From NCBI GenBank assembly GCA_947499305.1, contig CANMNN010000010.1:56885-120884 (forward strand): 64,000 bases of DNA, read 5' to 3'. Position numbers and translations under genes: made by a program. The notes below the pieces were generated by a model. That model did no database searches. It was not told the origin of the DNA and was given only the letters and a program-made list of their open reading frames with translations. How positions within the stretch are numbered: position 1 is the stretch's first letter; every line of letters starts with the position of its first letter. This document shows positions 25,190 to 34,718 of the stretch, in pieces. Source of the stretch: an uncultured Arenicella sp. GTDB taxonomy: Bacteria; Pseudomonadota; Gammaproteobacteria; Arenicellales; Arenicellaceae.

Positions 25190-25630
25190 TCATTGCTGAG
25201 CCAATTTTAAGATAGTGTCGATCATCTGCTCTACAAGCTTTTTCTTCGCCGCGTCATCCGGAGAAAACTGCTCATAGCAACCTTGAACAATTACGGCGTT
25301 ATTTGAAAAAAACTTCGAATCGGCAAATTGTTTATCATAATTAGTACGCATAATATCTTGCATCTGATCAACCTGCGCCTGCATTTGTGGAAACTCTTTC
25401 ATGCCTGGTGTTATATGAGCCTCAAGCAGGTACGCCTCGTAGGCCTTTACGCCATTACGCACCTTTAAGAGTGCTCCAGAAGAATACACTTGGCTCAGTG
25501 ATTCTAGCTTTTGCTCAATGTGGTTTAAGTGCGCTTTACATGCTAGCTGCTGGTTAATTTGTGCGGCATTGCTCGTATTCGACATAAAGATTACAGTCAA
25601 TAGAGCGCTTAATTTTAGGGCAGTTTTCAT
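25190..25630 (-). CDS. small periplasmic helical protein of unknown function
   Basis: A 146-residue protein. The start is set at the ATG at 25630, which opens a clean signal peptide (MKTALKLSALLTVIFMSNTS, cleavage after SNA); an upstream in-frame start at 25705 would overlap the preceding gene and bury the signal. The mature part is mainly helical and amphipathic (HLNHIEQKLESLSQVY, FPQMQAQVDQMQDIMRTNY), with two cysteines (LACKAH; QGCYEQF) that may pair. No known family is recognised. It lies 31 bases after the gene at 25662 and 22 bases before the one at 24616. Confidence 0.6.
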   Translation of the reverse strand: MKTALKLSALLTVIFMSNTSNAAQINQQLACKAHLNHIEQKLESLSQVYSSGALLKVRNGVKAYEAYLLEAHITPGMKEFPQMQAQVDQMQDIMRTNYDKQFADSKFFSNNAVIVQGCYEQFSPDDAAKKKLVEQMIDTILKLAQQ

Positions 25631-25661
25631 TATTTTTAACCTGTATTTGTCAAAGCCTGTG

Positions 25662-26465
25662 TTAGCGGGTTCGTAGATATTGAAAGGCAAATAAGCTTTT
25701 GCCACTTTGTTTATTGTAATACTGACAATAAACTTCTTCCCCTTGTGCTGGGGCTAAGGTGCTTGTTTGTGCCAGAACACTAAGCATGGTTTTACCTTTG
25801 GTTTTTAGCAATTTATCCCACTCTCCACTGCGATGACTATTACTGCCCTCAGCACATTCAGCAACGCCCTCTGAATTTCCACAATGCAACATCAAATCTT
25901 TACCCGATAGAACATTTGTACGATACGGAAATTCAGTCCTAGGTTCATTTTCAGTCACAGCGCCAGCACTGGGATTATTAGACCTCAAGCATTGAATCGA
26001 CCAATCATTGGAACTACCCATCGCATTAAATTTTCGGGTGTCCACCTCTAGGTAAGCAATCTGACGCGGCTTAAGCGAAGGCAAAATGCAGCCCCCTTTG
26101 GCACTTACACTTCTACGATTTATATATCCGCTTCGTTTTTCCTTACTAAACCCTTGTTGAAAAGTATAATCACCCAATTCACCTATCAAGATATTCGTTA
26201 ATTCGAGACCAACGCAGCTCGTTAAAGACGTCAACTCTGACGATGGTTCACTCACCGTGTTCAAGCCAGAACCACCAATTGCAGAATTGGCCTTTTCATC
26301 TATTTTCTTTGAAGCACCGTTTTTAGCTTTTTTTTGGGCCTTAGAACTAAGCTTCTGTTTAGCTTTGTTTTTTAGGTCAGAAAAAGGATTTGCTGATGCA
26401 TCAAAAGGAGCGCCAAAAAGTGCAATTAAGGCACAAATAGAAATCGAGATAGATAAGTGTTTCAT
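25662..26465 (-). CDS. exported protein of unknown function with Lys-rich N-terminal linker
   Basis: A 267-residue protein with a signal peptide (MKHLSISISICALIALFG, cleavage near SANP). A strongly basic helix follows (about 27-60: LKNKAKQKLSSKAQKKAKNGASKK), then a beta-rich domain with about six cysteines that could form disulphides. No family is recognised. It is the first gene of the three-gene exported set, and its start region is shared with the divergent LuxR-hydrolase gene at 26654, so the two promoters lie within the 188 bases between them. Confidence 0.6.
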   Translation of the reverse strand: MKHLSISISICALIALFGAPFDASANPFSDLKNKAKQKLSSKAQKKAKNGASKKIDEKANSAIGGSGLNTVSEPSSELTSLTSCVGLELTNILIGELGDYTFQQGFSKEKRSGYINRRSVSAKGGCILPSLKPRQIAYLEVDTRKFNAMGSSNDWSIQCLRSNNPSAGAVTENEPRTEFPYRTNVLSGKDLMLHCGNSEGVAECAEGSNSHRSGEWDKLLKTKGKTMLSVLAQTSTLAPAQGEEVYCQYYNKQSGKSLFAFQYLRTR

Positions 26466-26653
26466 CTTAGAAATTTAGGGTTCATTTAAAGGACGCGTAT
26501 TCTAGATTTTCGAGCTAACATCTCAATATCCCATTTGGTATAAAAACCCTTTTTGATTTTTCTGCGACGCCTTTTAGGGCTGTTGCATCTAAAGTGAAAA
26601 GGATAAAATCGCCCTCGTAAGCACGACATCATCAAATAATAAATGAGCTTAAA

Positions 26654-28384
26654 ATGAAAAATAATTCGGAGCTTATTCGATTGGCATACGCCATGGTCGC
26701 TGAGCCACACACTCAGCATCTTCTATCCGACGCGATCGATAAAAATTTGAGCCGTCTTTATGACGCCGACTCCAGTCATGAGTTCTCGAACTCTGATGCC
26801 CTGAATGAGGTCGCAATACATTTCGAACATGCGCAAGCACTATTAGCAAAACAAGGGCGCCGCTACGACATGGGTGAGGCCTCAAAAAAACTCATTGCAG
26901 CTGATTCTTCACCGGTTGTTTTGATTGACTCAAAAGGCAAAATCAAACTTGCCAACGAAGCAGGGGAAGTAGCGCATAACTGGAGGCCAAATCAACACAT
27001 TAACCACACAATGTTTGAAGCGGGAGACCATCAAAAATTTATAGAGGCCCTTAAAAAACTGGATGACTATGAAATCAATAAATCAATCTGTGTCGTAAAA
27101 ATTAAACACATTGAACATCATGAATTTCAATCTTATGTGGTGACTAAGAGTCAGGACGTGCACGGGGAAAATTTAGCCAGACTATCTAGCGTAACTCTAA
27201 ATTGGCTGCCAGATATTGGCTTTCACTTCCAGGAGGAGTTCGGCCTCACTCCTATAGAGTTGCAAATAATAAAAGCGATAGTAACCTCTAAAACGTTGCG
27301 CGAACTTGCCAAAGAAAGAGGGAGATCTGTTGGAACGCTGAGAAACCAGCTAAAAGGTTTACTTTCAAAGTTAAGCCTATCTTCTCAAACTGAACTGGTC
27401 TGTTTATACAGCGGGTATGTGAGACTCACTAGAAACCGAGGCCACGATCAATACTCTCATAGTTTCAGGTCCACATCATGGCGTCGACAACGATTATTCA
27501 TAAATGAACTTGACCAAAAAATAGACTATTCAGAAGTTGGACCGTCTACAGGCAGGCCTGTTATCTTTTTTCATGATTTCATTATGGGCACATCGATCAG
27601 CGAAGAGACACGGCATGAACTGTTGAGGCGAAATATCAGGCTCATCATGCCCCTTCTCCCGGGCTGTGGAAATACCGATTTGGTTTCTGCTGAGGGAAGC
27701 CAGCTTTCTGAATTCTCCGGTCGATGCATTGAACTCTTAGACTCTCTTAAGATTGATAAATTTCAAATAATAGGGAGAAGTGCGGGCATGTGTGAAGCAA
27801 TGCATCTAGCCAAGTTTGCCCCTGAAAGAACTCAAGGCGTTATTGGCTTATCGCCCTCAATACCGCTAGTCGAAAAAAAATATTTTCAAATGATGAGCAA
27901 AACACAGCGATCGATCGACTACATTGCAAAGCATATACCTTGGGCCACTCGCTTGGTCATTCGAACCATGCTGGCAAAATGCGACAGTGGCTACGATGAA
28001 GAGTTCATACAGAGCCACTTTTCAGAAAGTACACCTGACCTACAAACAATGAACAACCCGCAGATGAAGCAGTTAGCACGTCAAGGTTACACCTCAATCT
28101 ATACTTCTGGAGTCGAGGGAGCTGTGAGAGCGCTTAACGCAACTGGAACCGATTGGGAATTTCTTTTTAAGGGCTACTCTGGGCCCATCGCTTGTGTCAC
28201 TGGTGATTTGAACAGAGAGTTTAATACGCAGATACTTAAGGACTTCAGCTCTCGCTATAGCAACGTAGAGGTCCACGGGTTGAAGGATGCTGGATACTTT
28301 GTGCTAGAACAAAAAACAGGCGACTGCTTTCGTTTGATAGACGACCAAATTGCAAAAAGCACTGAGCATCAAACCGCTAGATAA
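26654..28384 (+). CDS. LuxR-type transcriptional regulator fused to a degenerate alpha/beta-hydrolase domain
   Basis: A 576-residue protein. Residues about 85-185 look like a PAS-like sensor (SSPVVLIDSKGKIKLANEAG). Residues about 195-260 carry a LuxR-type helix-turn-helix (FGLTPIELQIIKAIV, LRELAKERGRSVGTLRNQLKGLLSKL). From about 300 to the end is an alpha/beta-hydrolase domain: VIFFHD as the oxyanion strand, GRSAG with Ser376 as nucleophile and Asp518 in VTGDLN. The place where the catalytic His should be (usually GAGH) reads DAGY, with Tyr548. The hydrolase part is therefore probably a sensor, or a very altered enzyme, that passes ligand information to the DNA-binding domain. No membrane segment is seen, so it is cytoplasmic. 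It is divergent from the exported triplet at 24616-26465. Confidence 0.82.
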   Translation: MKNNSELIRLAYAMVAEPHTQHLLSDAIDKNLSRLYDADSSHEFSNSDALNEVAIHFEHAQALLAKQGRRYDMGEASKKLIAADSSPVVLIDSKGKIKLANEAGEVAHNWRPNQHINHTMFEAGDHQKFIEALKKLDDYEINKSICVVKIKHIEHHEFQSYVVTKSQDVHGENLARLSSVTLNWLPDIGFHFQEEFGLTPIELQIIKAIVTSKTLRELAKERGRSVGTLRNQLKGLLSKLSLSSQTELVCLYSGYVRLTRNRGHDQYSHSFRSTSWRRQRLFINELDQKIDYSEVGPSTGRPVIFFHDFIMGTSISEETRHELLRRNIRLIMPLLPGCGNTDLVSAEGSQLSEFSGRCIELLDSLKIDKFQIIGRSAGMCEAMHLAKFAPERTQGVIGLSPSIPLVEKKYFQMMSKTQRSIDYIAKHIPWATRLVIRTMLAKCDSGYDEEFIQSHFSESTPDLQTMNNPQMKQLARQGYTSIYTSGVEGAVRALNATGTDWEFLFKGYSGPIACVTGDLNREFNTQILKDFSSRYSNVEVHGLKDAGYFVLEQKTGDCFRLIDDQIAKSTEHQTAR

Positions 28385-28594
28385 GGTAAACCGCAGCAAA
28401 AACTCTAACAAGTAAAGCGTCTTGAGTTCACGCTTACTCAATTGGCCCACCTCTGTGGTTTTTAACTCTTGTAAACCAAAACTGATTTGGAGAATGGGAT
28501 TCATACCTCTAAGCCAAGACTTTTGATGAAGCACAAGGTAAAATTCGCATCCGAAGAAACTGTCCAATCCTATTCGCAACGCAAATTTATCTCT

Positions 28595-29881
28595 ATGAAA
28601 GTACTAATTATCGGCAGCGGCGGGCGTGAACACGCGCTTGCTTGGAAAGTAGCTCAATCTGATGACGTTTCTGAAGTATTCGTTGCACCTGGCAATGCTG
28701 GTAGTCAAAGTGAACCCAAGGTTTCAAACATAGCAATCAATGGCGAAGATTTACCTGCTTTGGTTGAATTTGCTCAGTCGAAGAATATCGAGCTTACAAT
28801 TGTCGGCCCTGAAGCGCCTTTGGTTATTGGCGTTGTCGATGCTTTTCGTTCGGCGGGTTTAAAATGTTTTGGCCCAACTGCTGGCGCCGCACAGCTTGAG
28901 GGGTCTAAAGCCTTCACTAAAGACTTTTTAGCTAAGTACGAAATCCCAACGGGCTCTTATCAAGTATTCACCAATGCCGACCAGGCGTGCGATTACATTG
29001 CCCAAGTAGGTGCGCCAATTGTTGTTAAAGCCGACGGTTTGGCGGCAGGTAAAGGCGTGATTGTGGCGCACAGCGTTGATGATGCTCAAGCGGCTGCTCG
29101 CGATATGCTACTGGATAACAAATTTGGTGATGCTGGCGCTCGAGTTGTTATCGAAGAATTTTTATCCGGCGAAGAAGCTAGTTTTATCTGCATGGTAGAC
29201 GGCGAAAATGTACTGCCAATGGCCACCTCGCAAGACCACAAAGCTCGTGACAATGGCGACCTTGGACCGAACACCGGTGGCATGGGCGCGTATTCACCAG
29301 CACCAGTTGTGACGGCAGAAATGCATAATACGATCATGCAAACAGTGATCTTGCCAACCGTTAAAGGTATGCAGTCTGAAGGACACCCCTACACAGGCTT
29401 TCTATATGCAGGCCTAATGATTAGCCCAGAAGGCATACCAAAGGTGATCGAATATAACTGCCGTTTCGGTGACCCTGAGACACAGCCGATCATGATGCGT
29501 CTGAAGTCTGACTTAGCCAAACTGTGTTTAGCGGCGATCGACGAAAAGCTTGACCAAGTAACAGCCGAGTGGGATCCACGTGCTGCCTTAGGCGTAGTGC
29601 TCGCGGCAGGTGGCTACCCAGAAAGCTATGCAAAGGGCTTAGTGATTACAGGCTTGGATGATTGCGATACTGATTCATGCAAAACCTTTCAAGCGGGCAC
29701 CGCTATGAATGACGGCGATATTGTCACCAGTGGCGGTCGAGTATTGTGTGTGACCGCGCTTGGCGATACAGTTACTCAAGCACAGAATCTTGCCTATGAA
29801 TCGATTAAGAATATTTCTTGGGATGGTATGTTTTACCGCACCGATATCGGTTACCGAGCGATCGCACGCGAAAACAGCTAA
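28595..29881 (+). CDS. purD: phosphoribosylamine-glycine ligase (GAR synthetase)
   Basis: A 428-residue enzyme of purine synthesis that joins glycine to phosphoribosylamine using ATP. The N-terminus MKVLIIGSGGREHALAWK is diagnostic, so the start is placed at 28595 although the frame is open further upstream. ATP-grasp motifs follow: PIVVKADGLAAGKGV, EEFLSGEEASF, DHKARDNGDLGPNTGGMGAYSP and EYNCRFGDPETQ. Length is normal. No good ribosome-binding site precedes the ATG. It is the first of four housekeeping genes in a row (purD-thyA-folA-rpiA), with 13 bases to thyA. Confidence 0.97.
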   Translation: MKVLIIGSGGREHALAWKVAQSDDVSEVFVAPGNAGSQSEPKVSNIAINGEDLPALVEFAQSKNIELTIVGPEAPLVIGVVDAFRSAGLKCFGPTAGAAQLEGSKAFTKDFLAKYEIPTGSYQVFTNADQACDYIAQVGAPIVVKADGLAAGKGVIVAHSVDDAQAAARDMLLDNKFGDAGARVVIEEFLSGEEASFICMVDGENVLPMATSQDHKARDNGDLGPNTGGMGAYSPAPVVTAEMHNTIMQTVILPTVKGMQSEGHPYTGFLYAGLMISPEGIPKVIEYNCRFGDPETQPIMMRLKSDLAKLCLAAIDEKLDQVTAEWDPRAALGVVLAAGGYPESYAKGLVITGLDDCDTDSCKTFQAGTAMNDGDIVTSGGRVLCVTALGDTVTQAQNLAYESIKNISWDGMFYRTDIGYRAIARENS

Positions 29882-29894
29882 CTGAGCGACAGTT

Positions 29895-30800
29895 ATGAAA
29901 GCCTACTTAGATTTGCTCCAAGACGTCTATGACAACGGTGTGGGCAAAGATGACCGCACCGGTACCGGCACGCGCAGTGTGTTTGGTCGCCAAATTCGCT
30001 GTGACTTGTCTGACGGCTTCCCATTGCTGACCACTAAAAAAGTATTCTTGCGTGGCATCATTCACGAACTACTTTGGTTTGTGCGCGGCGACACTAATAT
30101 TAAGTATTTGGTCGACAATAAAGTAGGCATTTGGAACGAATGGCCTTATCAAAACTATTTAAACAAAAACGGCCAACGCGATTTAGTCAAACATTCGGAG
30201 CAATGGCTAGAGGGGCTCGAGACATTCATTGAGAATATTCGTGCCGATGACGCCTTTGCTAAACAATGGGGTGAACTTGGCCCTGTTTATGGTAAGCAAT
30301 GGCGGGACTTCTCAGGCATCGATCAGATTAGCTGGGTTATTAATGAAATTAAAACTAATCCGACTTCTCGCCGCCTAATCGTATCAGCTTGGAACCCAGC
30401 AGAGATCGAAGAAATGGCAAAAGCGGGTTTACCACCTTGCCATACTTTATTTCAGTTTTACGTTTCGCACGACAACAAACTGAGCTGCCAGCTCTATCAA
30501 CGCAGTGCCGATTTATTCTTAGGTGTACCATTCAATATCGCGAGCTATGCTTTGTTAACCATGATGGTGGCACAAGTGTGCGATCTAGAGCTCGGTGAAT
30601 TTGTCCATGCATTCGGTGATGTACACATTTACAATAATCATGAAGAACAGGTTCTAGAGCAACTTTCACGCTCACCAAGTGCACTGCCCACGATAAAAAT
30701 CAACCCGAGCGTAAAGAGTTTATTCGACTTCACTTTCGACGATTTTGAGCTTCAAGACTATGTCGCTCAAAGCTCGATAAAAGCGCCTGTGGCGGTTTAA
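29895..30800 (+). CDS. thyA: thymidylate synthase
   Basis: A 301-residue ThyA, which methylates dUMP to dTMP with methylene-tetrahydrofolate. The N-terminal [17 protein letters not shown], the catalytic Cys in [12 protein letters not shown], and [20 protein letters not shown] are all present. It is longer than the 264-residue Escherichia coli enzyme because of an insert of about 35 residues (near 85-120), as in the long-form (Lactobacillus-type) enzymes. It sits directly before folA, which regenerates the folate that ThyA oxidises. Confidence 0.97.
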   Translation: MKAYLDLLQDVYDNGVGKDDRTGTGTRSVFGRQIRCDLSDGFPLLTTKKVFLRGIIHELLWFVRGDTNIKYLVDNKVGIWNEWPYQNYLNKNGQRDLVKHSEQWLEGLETFIENIRADDAFAKQWGELGPVYGKQWRDFSGIDQISWVINEIKTNPTSRRLIVSAWNPAEIEEMAKAGLPPCHTLFQFYVSHDNKLSCQLYQRSADLFLGVPFNIASYALLTMMVAQVCDLELGEFVHAFGDVHIYNNHEEQVLEQLSRSPSALPTIKINPSVKSLFDFTFDDFELQDYVAQSSIKAPVAV

Positions 30801-30828
30801 CGCAAACATTATAGCTAGGTAAGATCTA

Positions 30829-31311
30829 ATGGAAATTGTATTAATCGCAGCCGTTGGAGAGAACGGTGAAATGGGCCGCAACAACGAACTTTTGTGGCAT
30901 TTACCCGGTGACTTACCACGCTTTAAAGAAATCACCATGGGCTCGCCGATCATCATGGGGCGAAAAACCTTTGACTCGATTGGCCGTGCGTTACCGGGCA
31001 GGCTCAATATTGTGTTAACAGCAAATGATCAATGGAGCGCCGACGGCGTAAGTACAGCCGCATCAATCGAGAGCGCGCTTGAGCTTGCAAAAGAAACTAA
31101 TGCCGAGAAAATTTTTGTGATCGGTGGCGGGCAAATTTATAAACTGTTTCTAGCTTATGCAACAACTCTAGAGATGACCGAAGTTGCTGACGCCCCAGTT
31201 GCCGACACCTACTTCCCGAATTTCTCAGGCGGAGAATTTAAAGAAACCGTGCGAGAGAGTAATACAGAGAATTCGCCTCCGTTTGATTACGTAACTTACC
31301 GCAGAGTATAA
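30829..31311 (+). CDS. folA: dihydrofolate reductase
   Basis: A 160-residue DHFR that reduces dihydrofolate with NADPH. Hallmarks are the N-terminal [31 protein letters not shown] with the active-site Asp, [21 protein letters not shown] for NADPH and folate binding, and VIGGGQIY. Length is normal. It lies 28 bases after thyA and 4 bases before rpiA, consistent with one transcript. Confidence 0.97.
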   Translation: MEIVLIAAVGENGEMGRNNELLWHLPGDLPRFKEITMGSPIIMGRKTFDSIGRALPGRLNIVLTANDQWSADGVSTAASIESALELAKETNAEKIFVIGGGQIYKLFLAYATTLEMTEVADAPVADTYFPNFSGGEFKETVRESNTENSPPFDYVTYRRV

Positions 31312-31315
31312 AATC

Positions 31316-31975
31316 ATGACACCAGAACAAGCAAAGCAACTCGTAGCCGAAGCCGCCATTGAATACATTGAATGGGATTGGGTTGTCGGCGTCGGCACCG
31401 GCTCAACCGCGAATTTATTTATTGACGAACTCGCTAAGATGAAGAACAACATCGAAGGCACGGTAGCCAGTTCTGAGGCCTCGGCAGAGCGCTTACGCGG
31501 GCACGGTATTAAAGTGTTTGAATTAGACCAAGTAGGTGATTTGCCGATTTACGTAGACGGCGCTGATGAATCCACTAAGCATCTGCATCTAATTAAAGGA
31601 GGTGGCGCGGCCCTAACACGCGAGAAGATCGTTGCTGCAGCAAGTGAAAAATTTATCTGTATCGCCGATGATTCTAAATTAGTAGATACACTTGGGGCCT
31701 TCCCATTGCCGGTTGAAGTAATTCCAATGTCTAAATCTTACGTCGCTCGACAATTAGTGAAATTAGGCGGCAACCCTGTGTTTCGCGAAGGCGTCGTCAC
31801 CGATAGTGGCAACTATATCTTGGACGTTCACGATCTAAAAATCACCAACCCAGTTGAGTTGGAGCGTGAAATTAATCAGTTAGCTGGCGTTGTAACCAAT
31901 GGCCTTTTTGCTCAACGTGGAGCGGATGTATTGTTGTTAGGTGGAAAAGACGGCGTTACTAAAATCACGGCCTAG
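31316..31975 (+). CDS. rpiA: ribose-5-phosphate isomerase A
   Basis: A 219-residue RpiA, interconverting ribulose-5-phosphate and ribose-5-phosphate in the pentose phosphate pathway. Visible motifs are [11 protein letters not shown] (phosphate loop), [18 protein letters not shown] with the catalytic Glu/Lys region, and [24 protein letters not shown]. Length matches the family. It begins 4 bases after folA. Confidence 0.97.
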   Translation: MTPEQAKQLVAEAAIEYIEWDWVVGVGTGSTANLFIDELAKMKNNIEGTVASSEASAERLRGHGIKVFELDQVGDLPIYVDGADESTKHLHLIKGGGAALTREKIVAAASEKFICIADDSKLVDTLGAFPLPVEVIPMSKSYVARQLVKLGGNPVFREGVVTDSGNYILDVHDLKITNPVELEREINQLAGVVTNGLFAQRGADVLLLGGKDGVTKITA

Positions 31976-32025
31976 TCGATCAAATCGGTACTTCAGTCAA
32001 ATACCCAATTTAGAGAGCGAACAAA

Positions 32026-33336
32026 ATGGATAGCAACACGCTTAATGGCTTGAAGGCTGCATTCGAAGCAGCACCATCTCCCGAACTCGCTAAAATTATC
32101 GTTTTAGCAATAGTAGAAAATAGTAGCACCGAAGATATAGCACCATACATTGATGCCCTTGGTGGATCCTTAACCAGAACTGAGCTTGAAAAAGTTATCG
32201 GCGCGATTGAAGTCGCTAACCTTGACGATTCATTAATAGCTTTAGCACAAGGGCTTGATATCCATGGCTGCAAAGAACTAATCGAACTGCTTATCGAGCA
32301 ACACAACCTTGAGAGCGCCCGAATAATCTATTTAGATGCGCTGAGCCGCGATGCGCAATTTCGCAGCGTCGAACTCGATTCAGCATTAGCAATAGAACTA
32401 CCTCGAACAAAACTCAAAGTAGTAGAGAAAGCCGATGGCGCCGCAATTACCGATCTAACCCGTTATCGCCAAAAAGGCAGTGATTTTAAAGACGTGGTTG
32501 GTTTAGCAAAAATCAAGAAACAAATTCACAAGAAAATAATCTTGCCCTTTCAATCACCATCATTATTTCAACGCTTTAAGAAAAAGATCGGTGGTGGTGT
32601 TTTATTGTATGGCCCGCCCGGCTGCGGTAAGACCTTGCTCGCTCGAGCAACTGCAGGCGAATGCAATGCGTCATTTTTTAATATTGAAGTGTCCGATGTG
32701 CTTGATATGTACATCGGTGAGTCTGAGCAAAAGCTACATGCAATATTTGAGAAAGCTCGAAATGAAACTCCCAGCGTTCTTTTTTTCGATGAACTCGAAG
32801 CCTTGGCGGGAAAACGCGAACATGCACGCAATAGTTCTTCGGCGAATACCGTTAGCCAATTTTTAACCGAGTTAGATGGTTTCTCCCAAAACAATGATGG
32901 CGTTTTAGTCTTAGCGTCAACCAATGTACCCTGGGCAATTGACTCAGCCTTTTTACGGCCTGGGCGCTTTGACAGAATGTTTTTTGTACCCCCGCCTGAT
33001 CTAGATGCTCGCCAAGGTATTTTAGAACACCATATTCTAGGCCGCCCTGCTAGCGAAGATATTAACTTCAATGCGATCGCCAAGAAAACCTCAGGCTACT
33101 CGGGCGCTGATCTAGCCAACCTAATAGAAATGGCAGCAGACGAAGCGATTGACGAAGCAATCGAGAGCGGTCAAGACACCTCAATCACATTTGCCCATTT
33201 CAAAGAGGCTCTAAGTGAAAGCCGAGCTACTACGATGGAGTGGCTCACAACAGCTCGCAATTATGCTCGATACGCCAACGACGGCGGCCGCTACAACGAT
33301 GTGCTTGAATTCATAAATAAACACAGCAAAAACTAG
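32026..33336 (+). CDS. AAA+ ATPase with N-terminal helical repeat domain (Msp1/Vps4-like ATPase core)
   Basis: A 436-residue protein. Residues 1-150 are helical and look like degenerate repeats. The AAA core follows: Walker A GPPGCGKT (196-203), Walker B VLFFDE with Asp255-Glu256, then the second region of homology with LRPGRFDR containing arginine fingers, and the helical lid GYSGADLANLIEMAADEA. These match the classical AAA clade (Msp1, Vps4, FtsH and proteasomal ATPases), but there is no protease domain or membrane helix. It is followed by a small membrane protein and a TPR protein with C-terminal membrane helices on the same strand, so it may act on membrane proteins as a remodelling or extraction ATPase. 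Function is inference. Confidence 0.85.
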   Translation: MDSNTLNGLKAAFEAAPSPELAKIIVLAIVENSSTEDIAPYIDALGGSLTRTELEKVIGAIEVANLDDSLIALAQGLDIHGCKELIELLIEQHNLESARIIYLDALSRDAQFRSVELDSALAIELPRTKLKVVEKADGAAITDLTRYRQKGSDFKDVVGLAKIKKQIHKKIILPFQSPSLFQRFKKKIGGGVLLYGPPGCGKTLLARATAGECNASFFNIEVSDVLDMYIGESEQKLHAIFEKARNETPSVLFFDELEALAGKREHARNSSSANTVSQFLTELDGFSQNNDGVLVLASTNVPWAIDSAFLRPGRFDRMFFVPPPDLDARQGILEHHILGRPASEDINFNAIAKKTSGYSGADLANLIEMAADEAIDEAIESGQDTSITFAHFKEALSESRATTMEWLTTARNYARYANDGGRYNDVLEFINKHSKN

Positions 33337-33367
33337 TCGCCAATAGCCTAAACCACGAATTCTTCTT

Positions 33368-33781
33368 ATGTCAGCCTATCATATAATAGACGAACCTAAA
33401 CCGAGTCTTTACCGCTCACTCGTGGTGGATCCGATAGTCATCCTTTTCTCGGCTTTACTGATACCGATATTTTTTGAACTGCCGCTTTATGGCCGCTTCT
33501 GGATGCCGTTAGCTTGGATCGTTTTTAACGGTTTTTTACTCGGGAGCCCAAGCAAAATGAAAGAGACATTGATCGCTATTGTGGGCTGCTTAACATTCTT
33601 TGCCATGCATAGCGCCTTGATCTATCTCTCAACAATAAACATAGATATGGCTCGCTCTGTAGTTCCTTACTATCAGATCATCATTCAAGGCGCCCTATTT
33701 TTCACTCTTTATTTAATCGTATTTTACCAATCGCCTCCATATGCGATTCACCAATACATTAAAGACAACATTCGAGCTTAG
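33368..33781 (+). CDS. small polytopic membrane protein of unknown function
   Basis: A 137-residue protein with four likely membrane helices (about 22-40, 43-60, 64-90 and 98-120). The ends are polar. It resembles no family I can name. It lies 31 bases after the AAA ATPase gene and 16 bases before the TPR gene, so the three are probably expressed together. It could be the membrane platform for the ATPase. Confidence 0.65.
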   Translation: MSAYHIIDEPKPSLYRSLVVDPIVILFSALLIPIFFELPLYGRFWMPLAWIVFNGFLLGSPSKMKETLIAIVGCLTFFAMHSALIYLSTINIDMARSVVPYYQIIIQGALFFTLYLIVFYQSPPYAIHQYIKDNIRA

Positions 33782-33797
33782 ACTGAGCAAACTCCCA

Positions 33798-34718
33798 ATG
33801 AATGATTATAGATTTGAAGTTGCTCATCGCTACTATGCTCAAGGTTCGTACGACGCGTCAATCGACTTACTCAAAGAACTACTTGCCGACGACCCAAATT
33901 CTCCAACATATCATGGCATGTTGGCACTCAACCTTATCGCTCAACGAAGAGTTCATGCTGCCGAATTCGAATTAAAGCTCGCGTTAACTCAAGACCCAAG
34001 CTTGGCATTTTTGTATACCGCGAGTGCGCAGGTATACATCCTGAAGAACAAGCTGAGGGACGCGCTTGTTCAATGCGATCAGGCTCTCGCGCTTGAAGTA
34101 GACAATATAGAAGCCTTATTATTAAAGAGCACTATTCACAAGCAACTCAATCAGCATGACCAAGCCTTGATGTACTTAGATCAAGCATCGCAGCTTGCAC
34201 CTGATGACGTTTCTATTCAAACCGCCTATGGAGAGCACTACCTAGAAACAGGTAAGAACAACCTAGCGTATGAGTACGCTACTCGAGCACTGCATTCAAA
34301 CTCGCAAAATATAGACGCGAATTTACTTATGGGAAATATACAACTGACTCTAGATAATATTGAGGAAGCTGAATACCACGCAAAGTTTGCGATTCTACAA
34401 AACCCAGAGAATAGAGCCGCGCTAGTGTTATTGGCGAATATTAAGATGCGGCGAAATTTAATCTTTGGTTTATGGTGGCGATTCAACTCGGCCCTAGCAA
34501 ACTCAAGTCAGATAAAAAGCACTATTATCCTCATCGGCGCCTATTTATTTTTTAACTTACTAGCGCAAATTATCTATGACCTTGGGTACCCTCAGTCATC
34601 GATGATAATTTCTTACAGTTGGCTAGCATTCGTGATTTATACCTGGATTGGCGTCCCCTACTATCATCGAAAGTTAGCTAAGGAATTAGAGAAGTTCTCC
34701 TTTAATTCGAGCTTCTAA
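33798..34718 (+). CDS. TPR-repeat protein with C-terminal membrane helices
   Basis: A 306-residue protein. The start is set at the ATG at 33798 (MNDYRFEVAHRYYAQGSYD); an earlier in-frame start would overlap the preceding gene. Residues about 5-225 contain six or so tetratricopeptide repeats (for example AHRYYAQGSYDASIDLLKEL, and A-x-x-x-A-LHSNSQNIDANLLMGNIQL). Two hydrophobic helices at about 245-290 would anchor it, leaving the TPRs in the cytoplasm. TPR domains dock partner proteins, so it may bring substrates to the AAA ATPase of the same unit. Its stop overlaps the stop of the convergent gene by 4 bases. Confidence 0.8.
   Translation: MNDYRFEVAHRYYAQGSYDASIDLLKELLADDPNSPTYHGMLALNLIAQRRVHAAEFELKLALTQDPSLAFLYTASAQVYILKNKLRDALVQCDQALALEVDNIEALLLKSTIHKQLNQHDQALMYLDQASQLAPDDVSIQTAYGEHYLETGKNNLAYEYATRALHSNSQNIDANLLMGNIQLTLDNIEEAEYHAKFAILQNPENRAALVLLANIKMRRNLIFGLWWRFNSALANSSQIKSTIILIGAYLFFNLLAQIIYDLGYPQSSMIISYSWLAFVIYTWIGVPYYHRKLAKELEKFSFNSSF

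Noticed and set aside
28487..28594. N-terminal extension of PurD
   Set aside because: The family begins with MKVLIIGSGGREHA; the upstream 36 codons are unlike any PurD and reach into the intergenic region.
32026..33336. AAA ATPase as FtsH or MoxR
   Set aside because: It has no protease motif or membrane helix for FtsH, and the Walker and arginine-finger pattern is classical AAA rather than MoxR.
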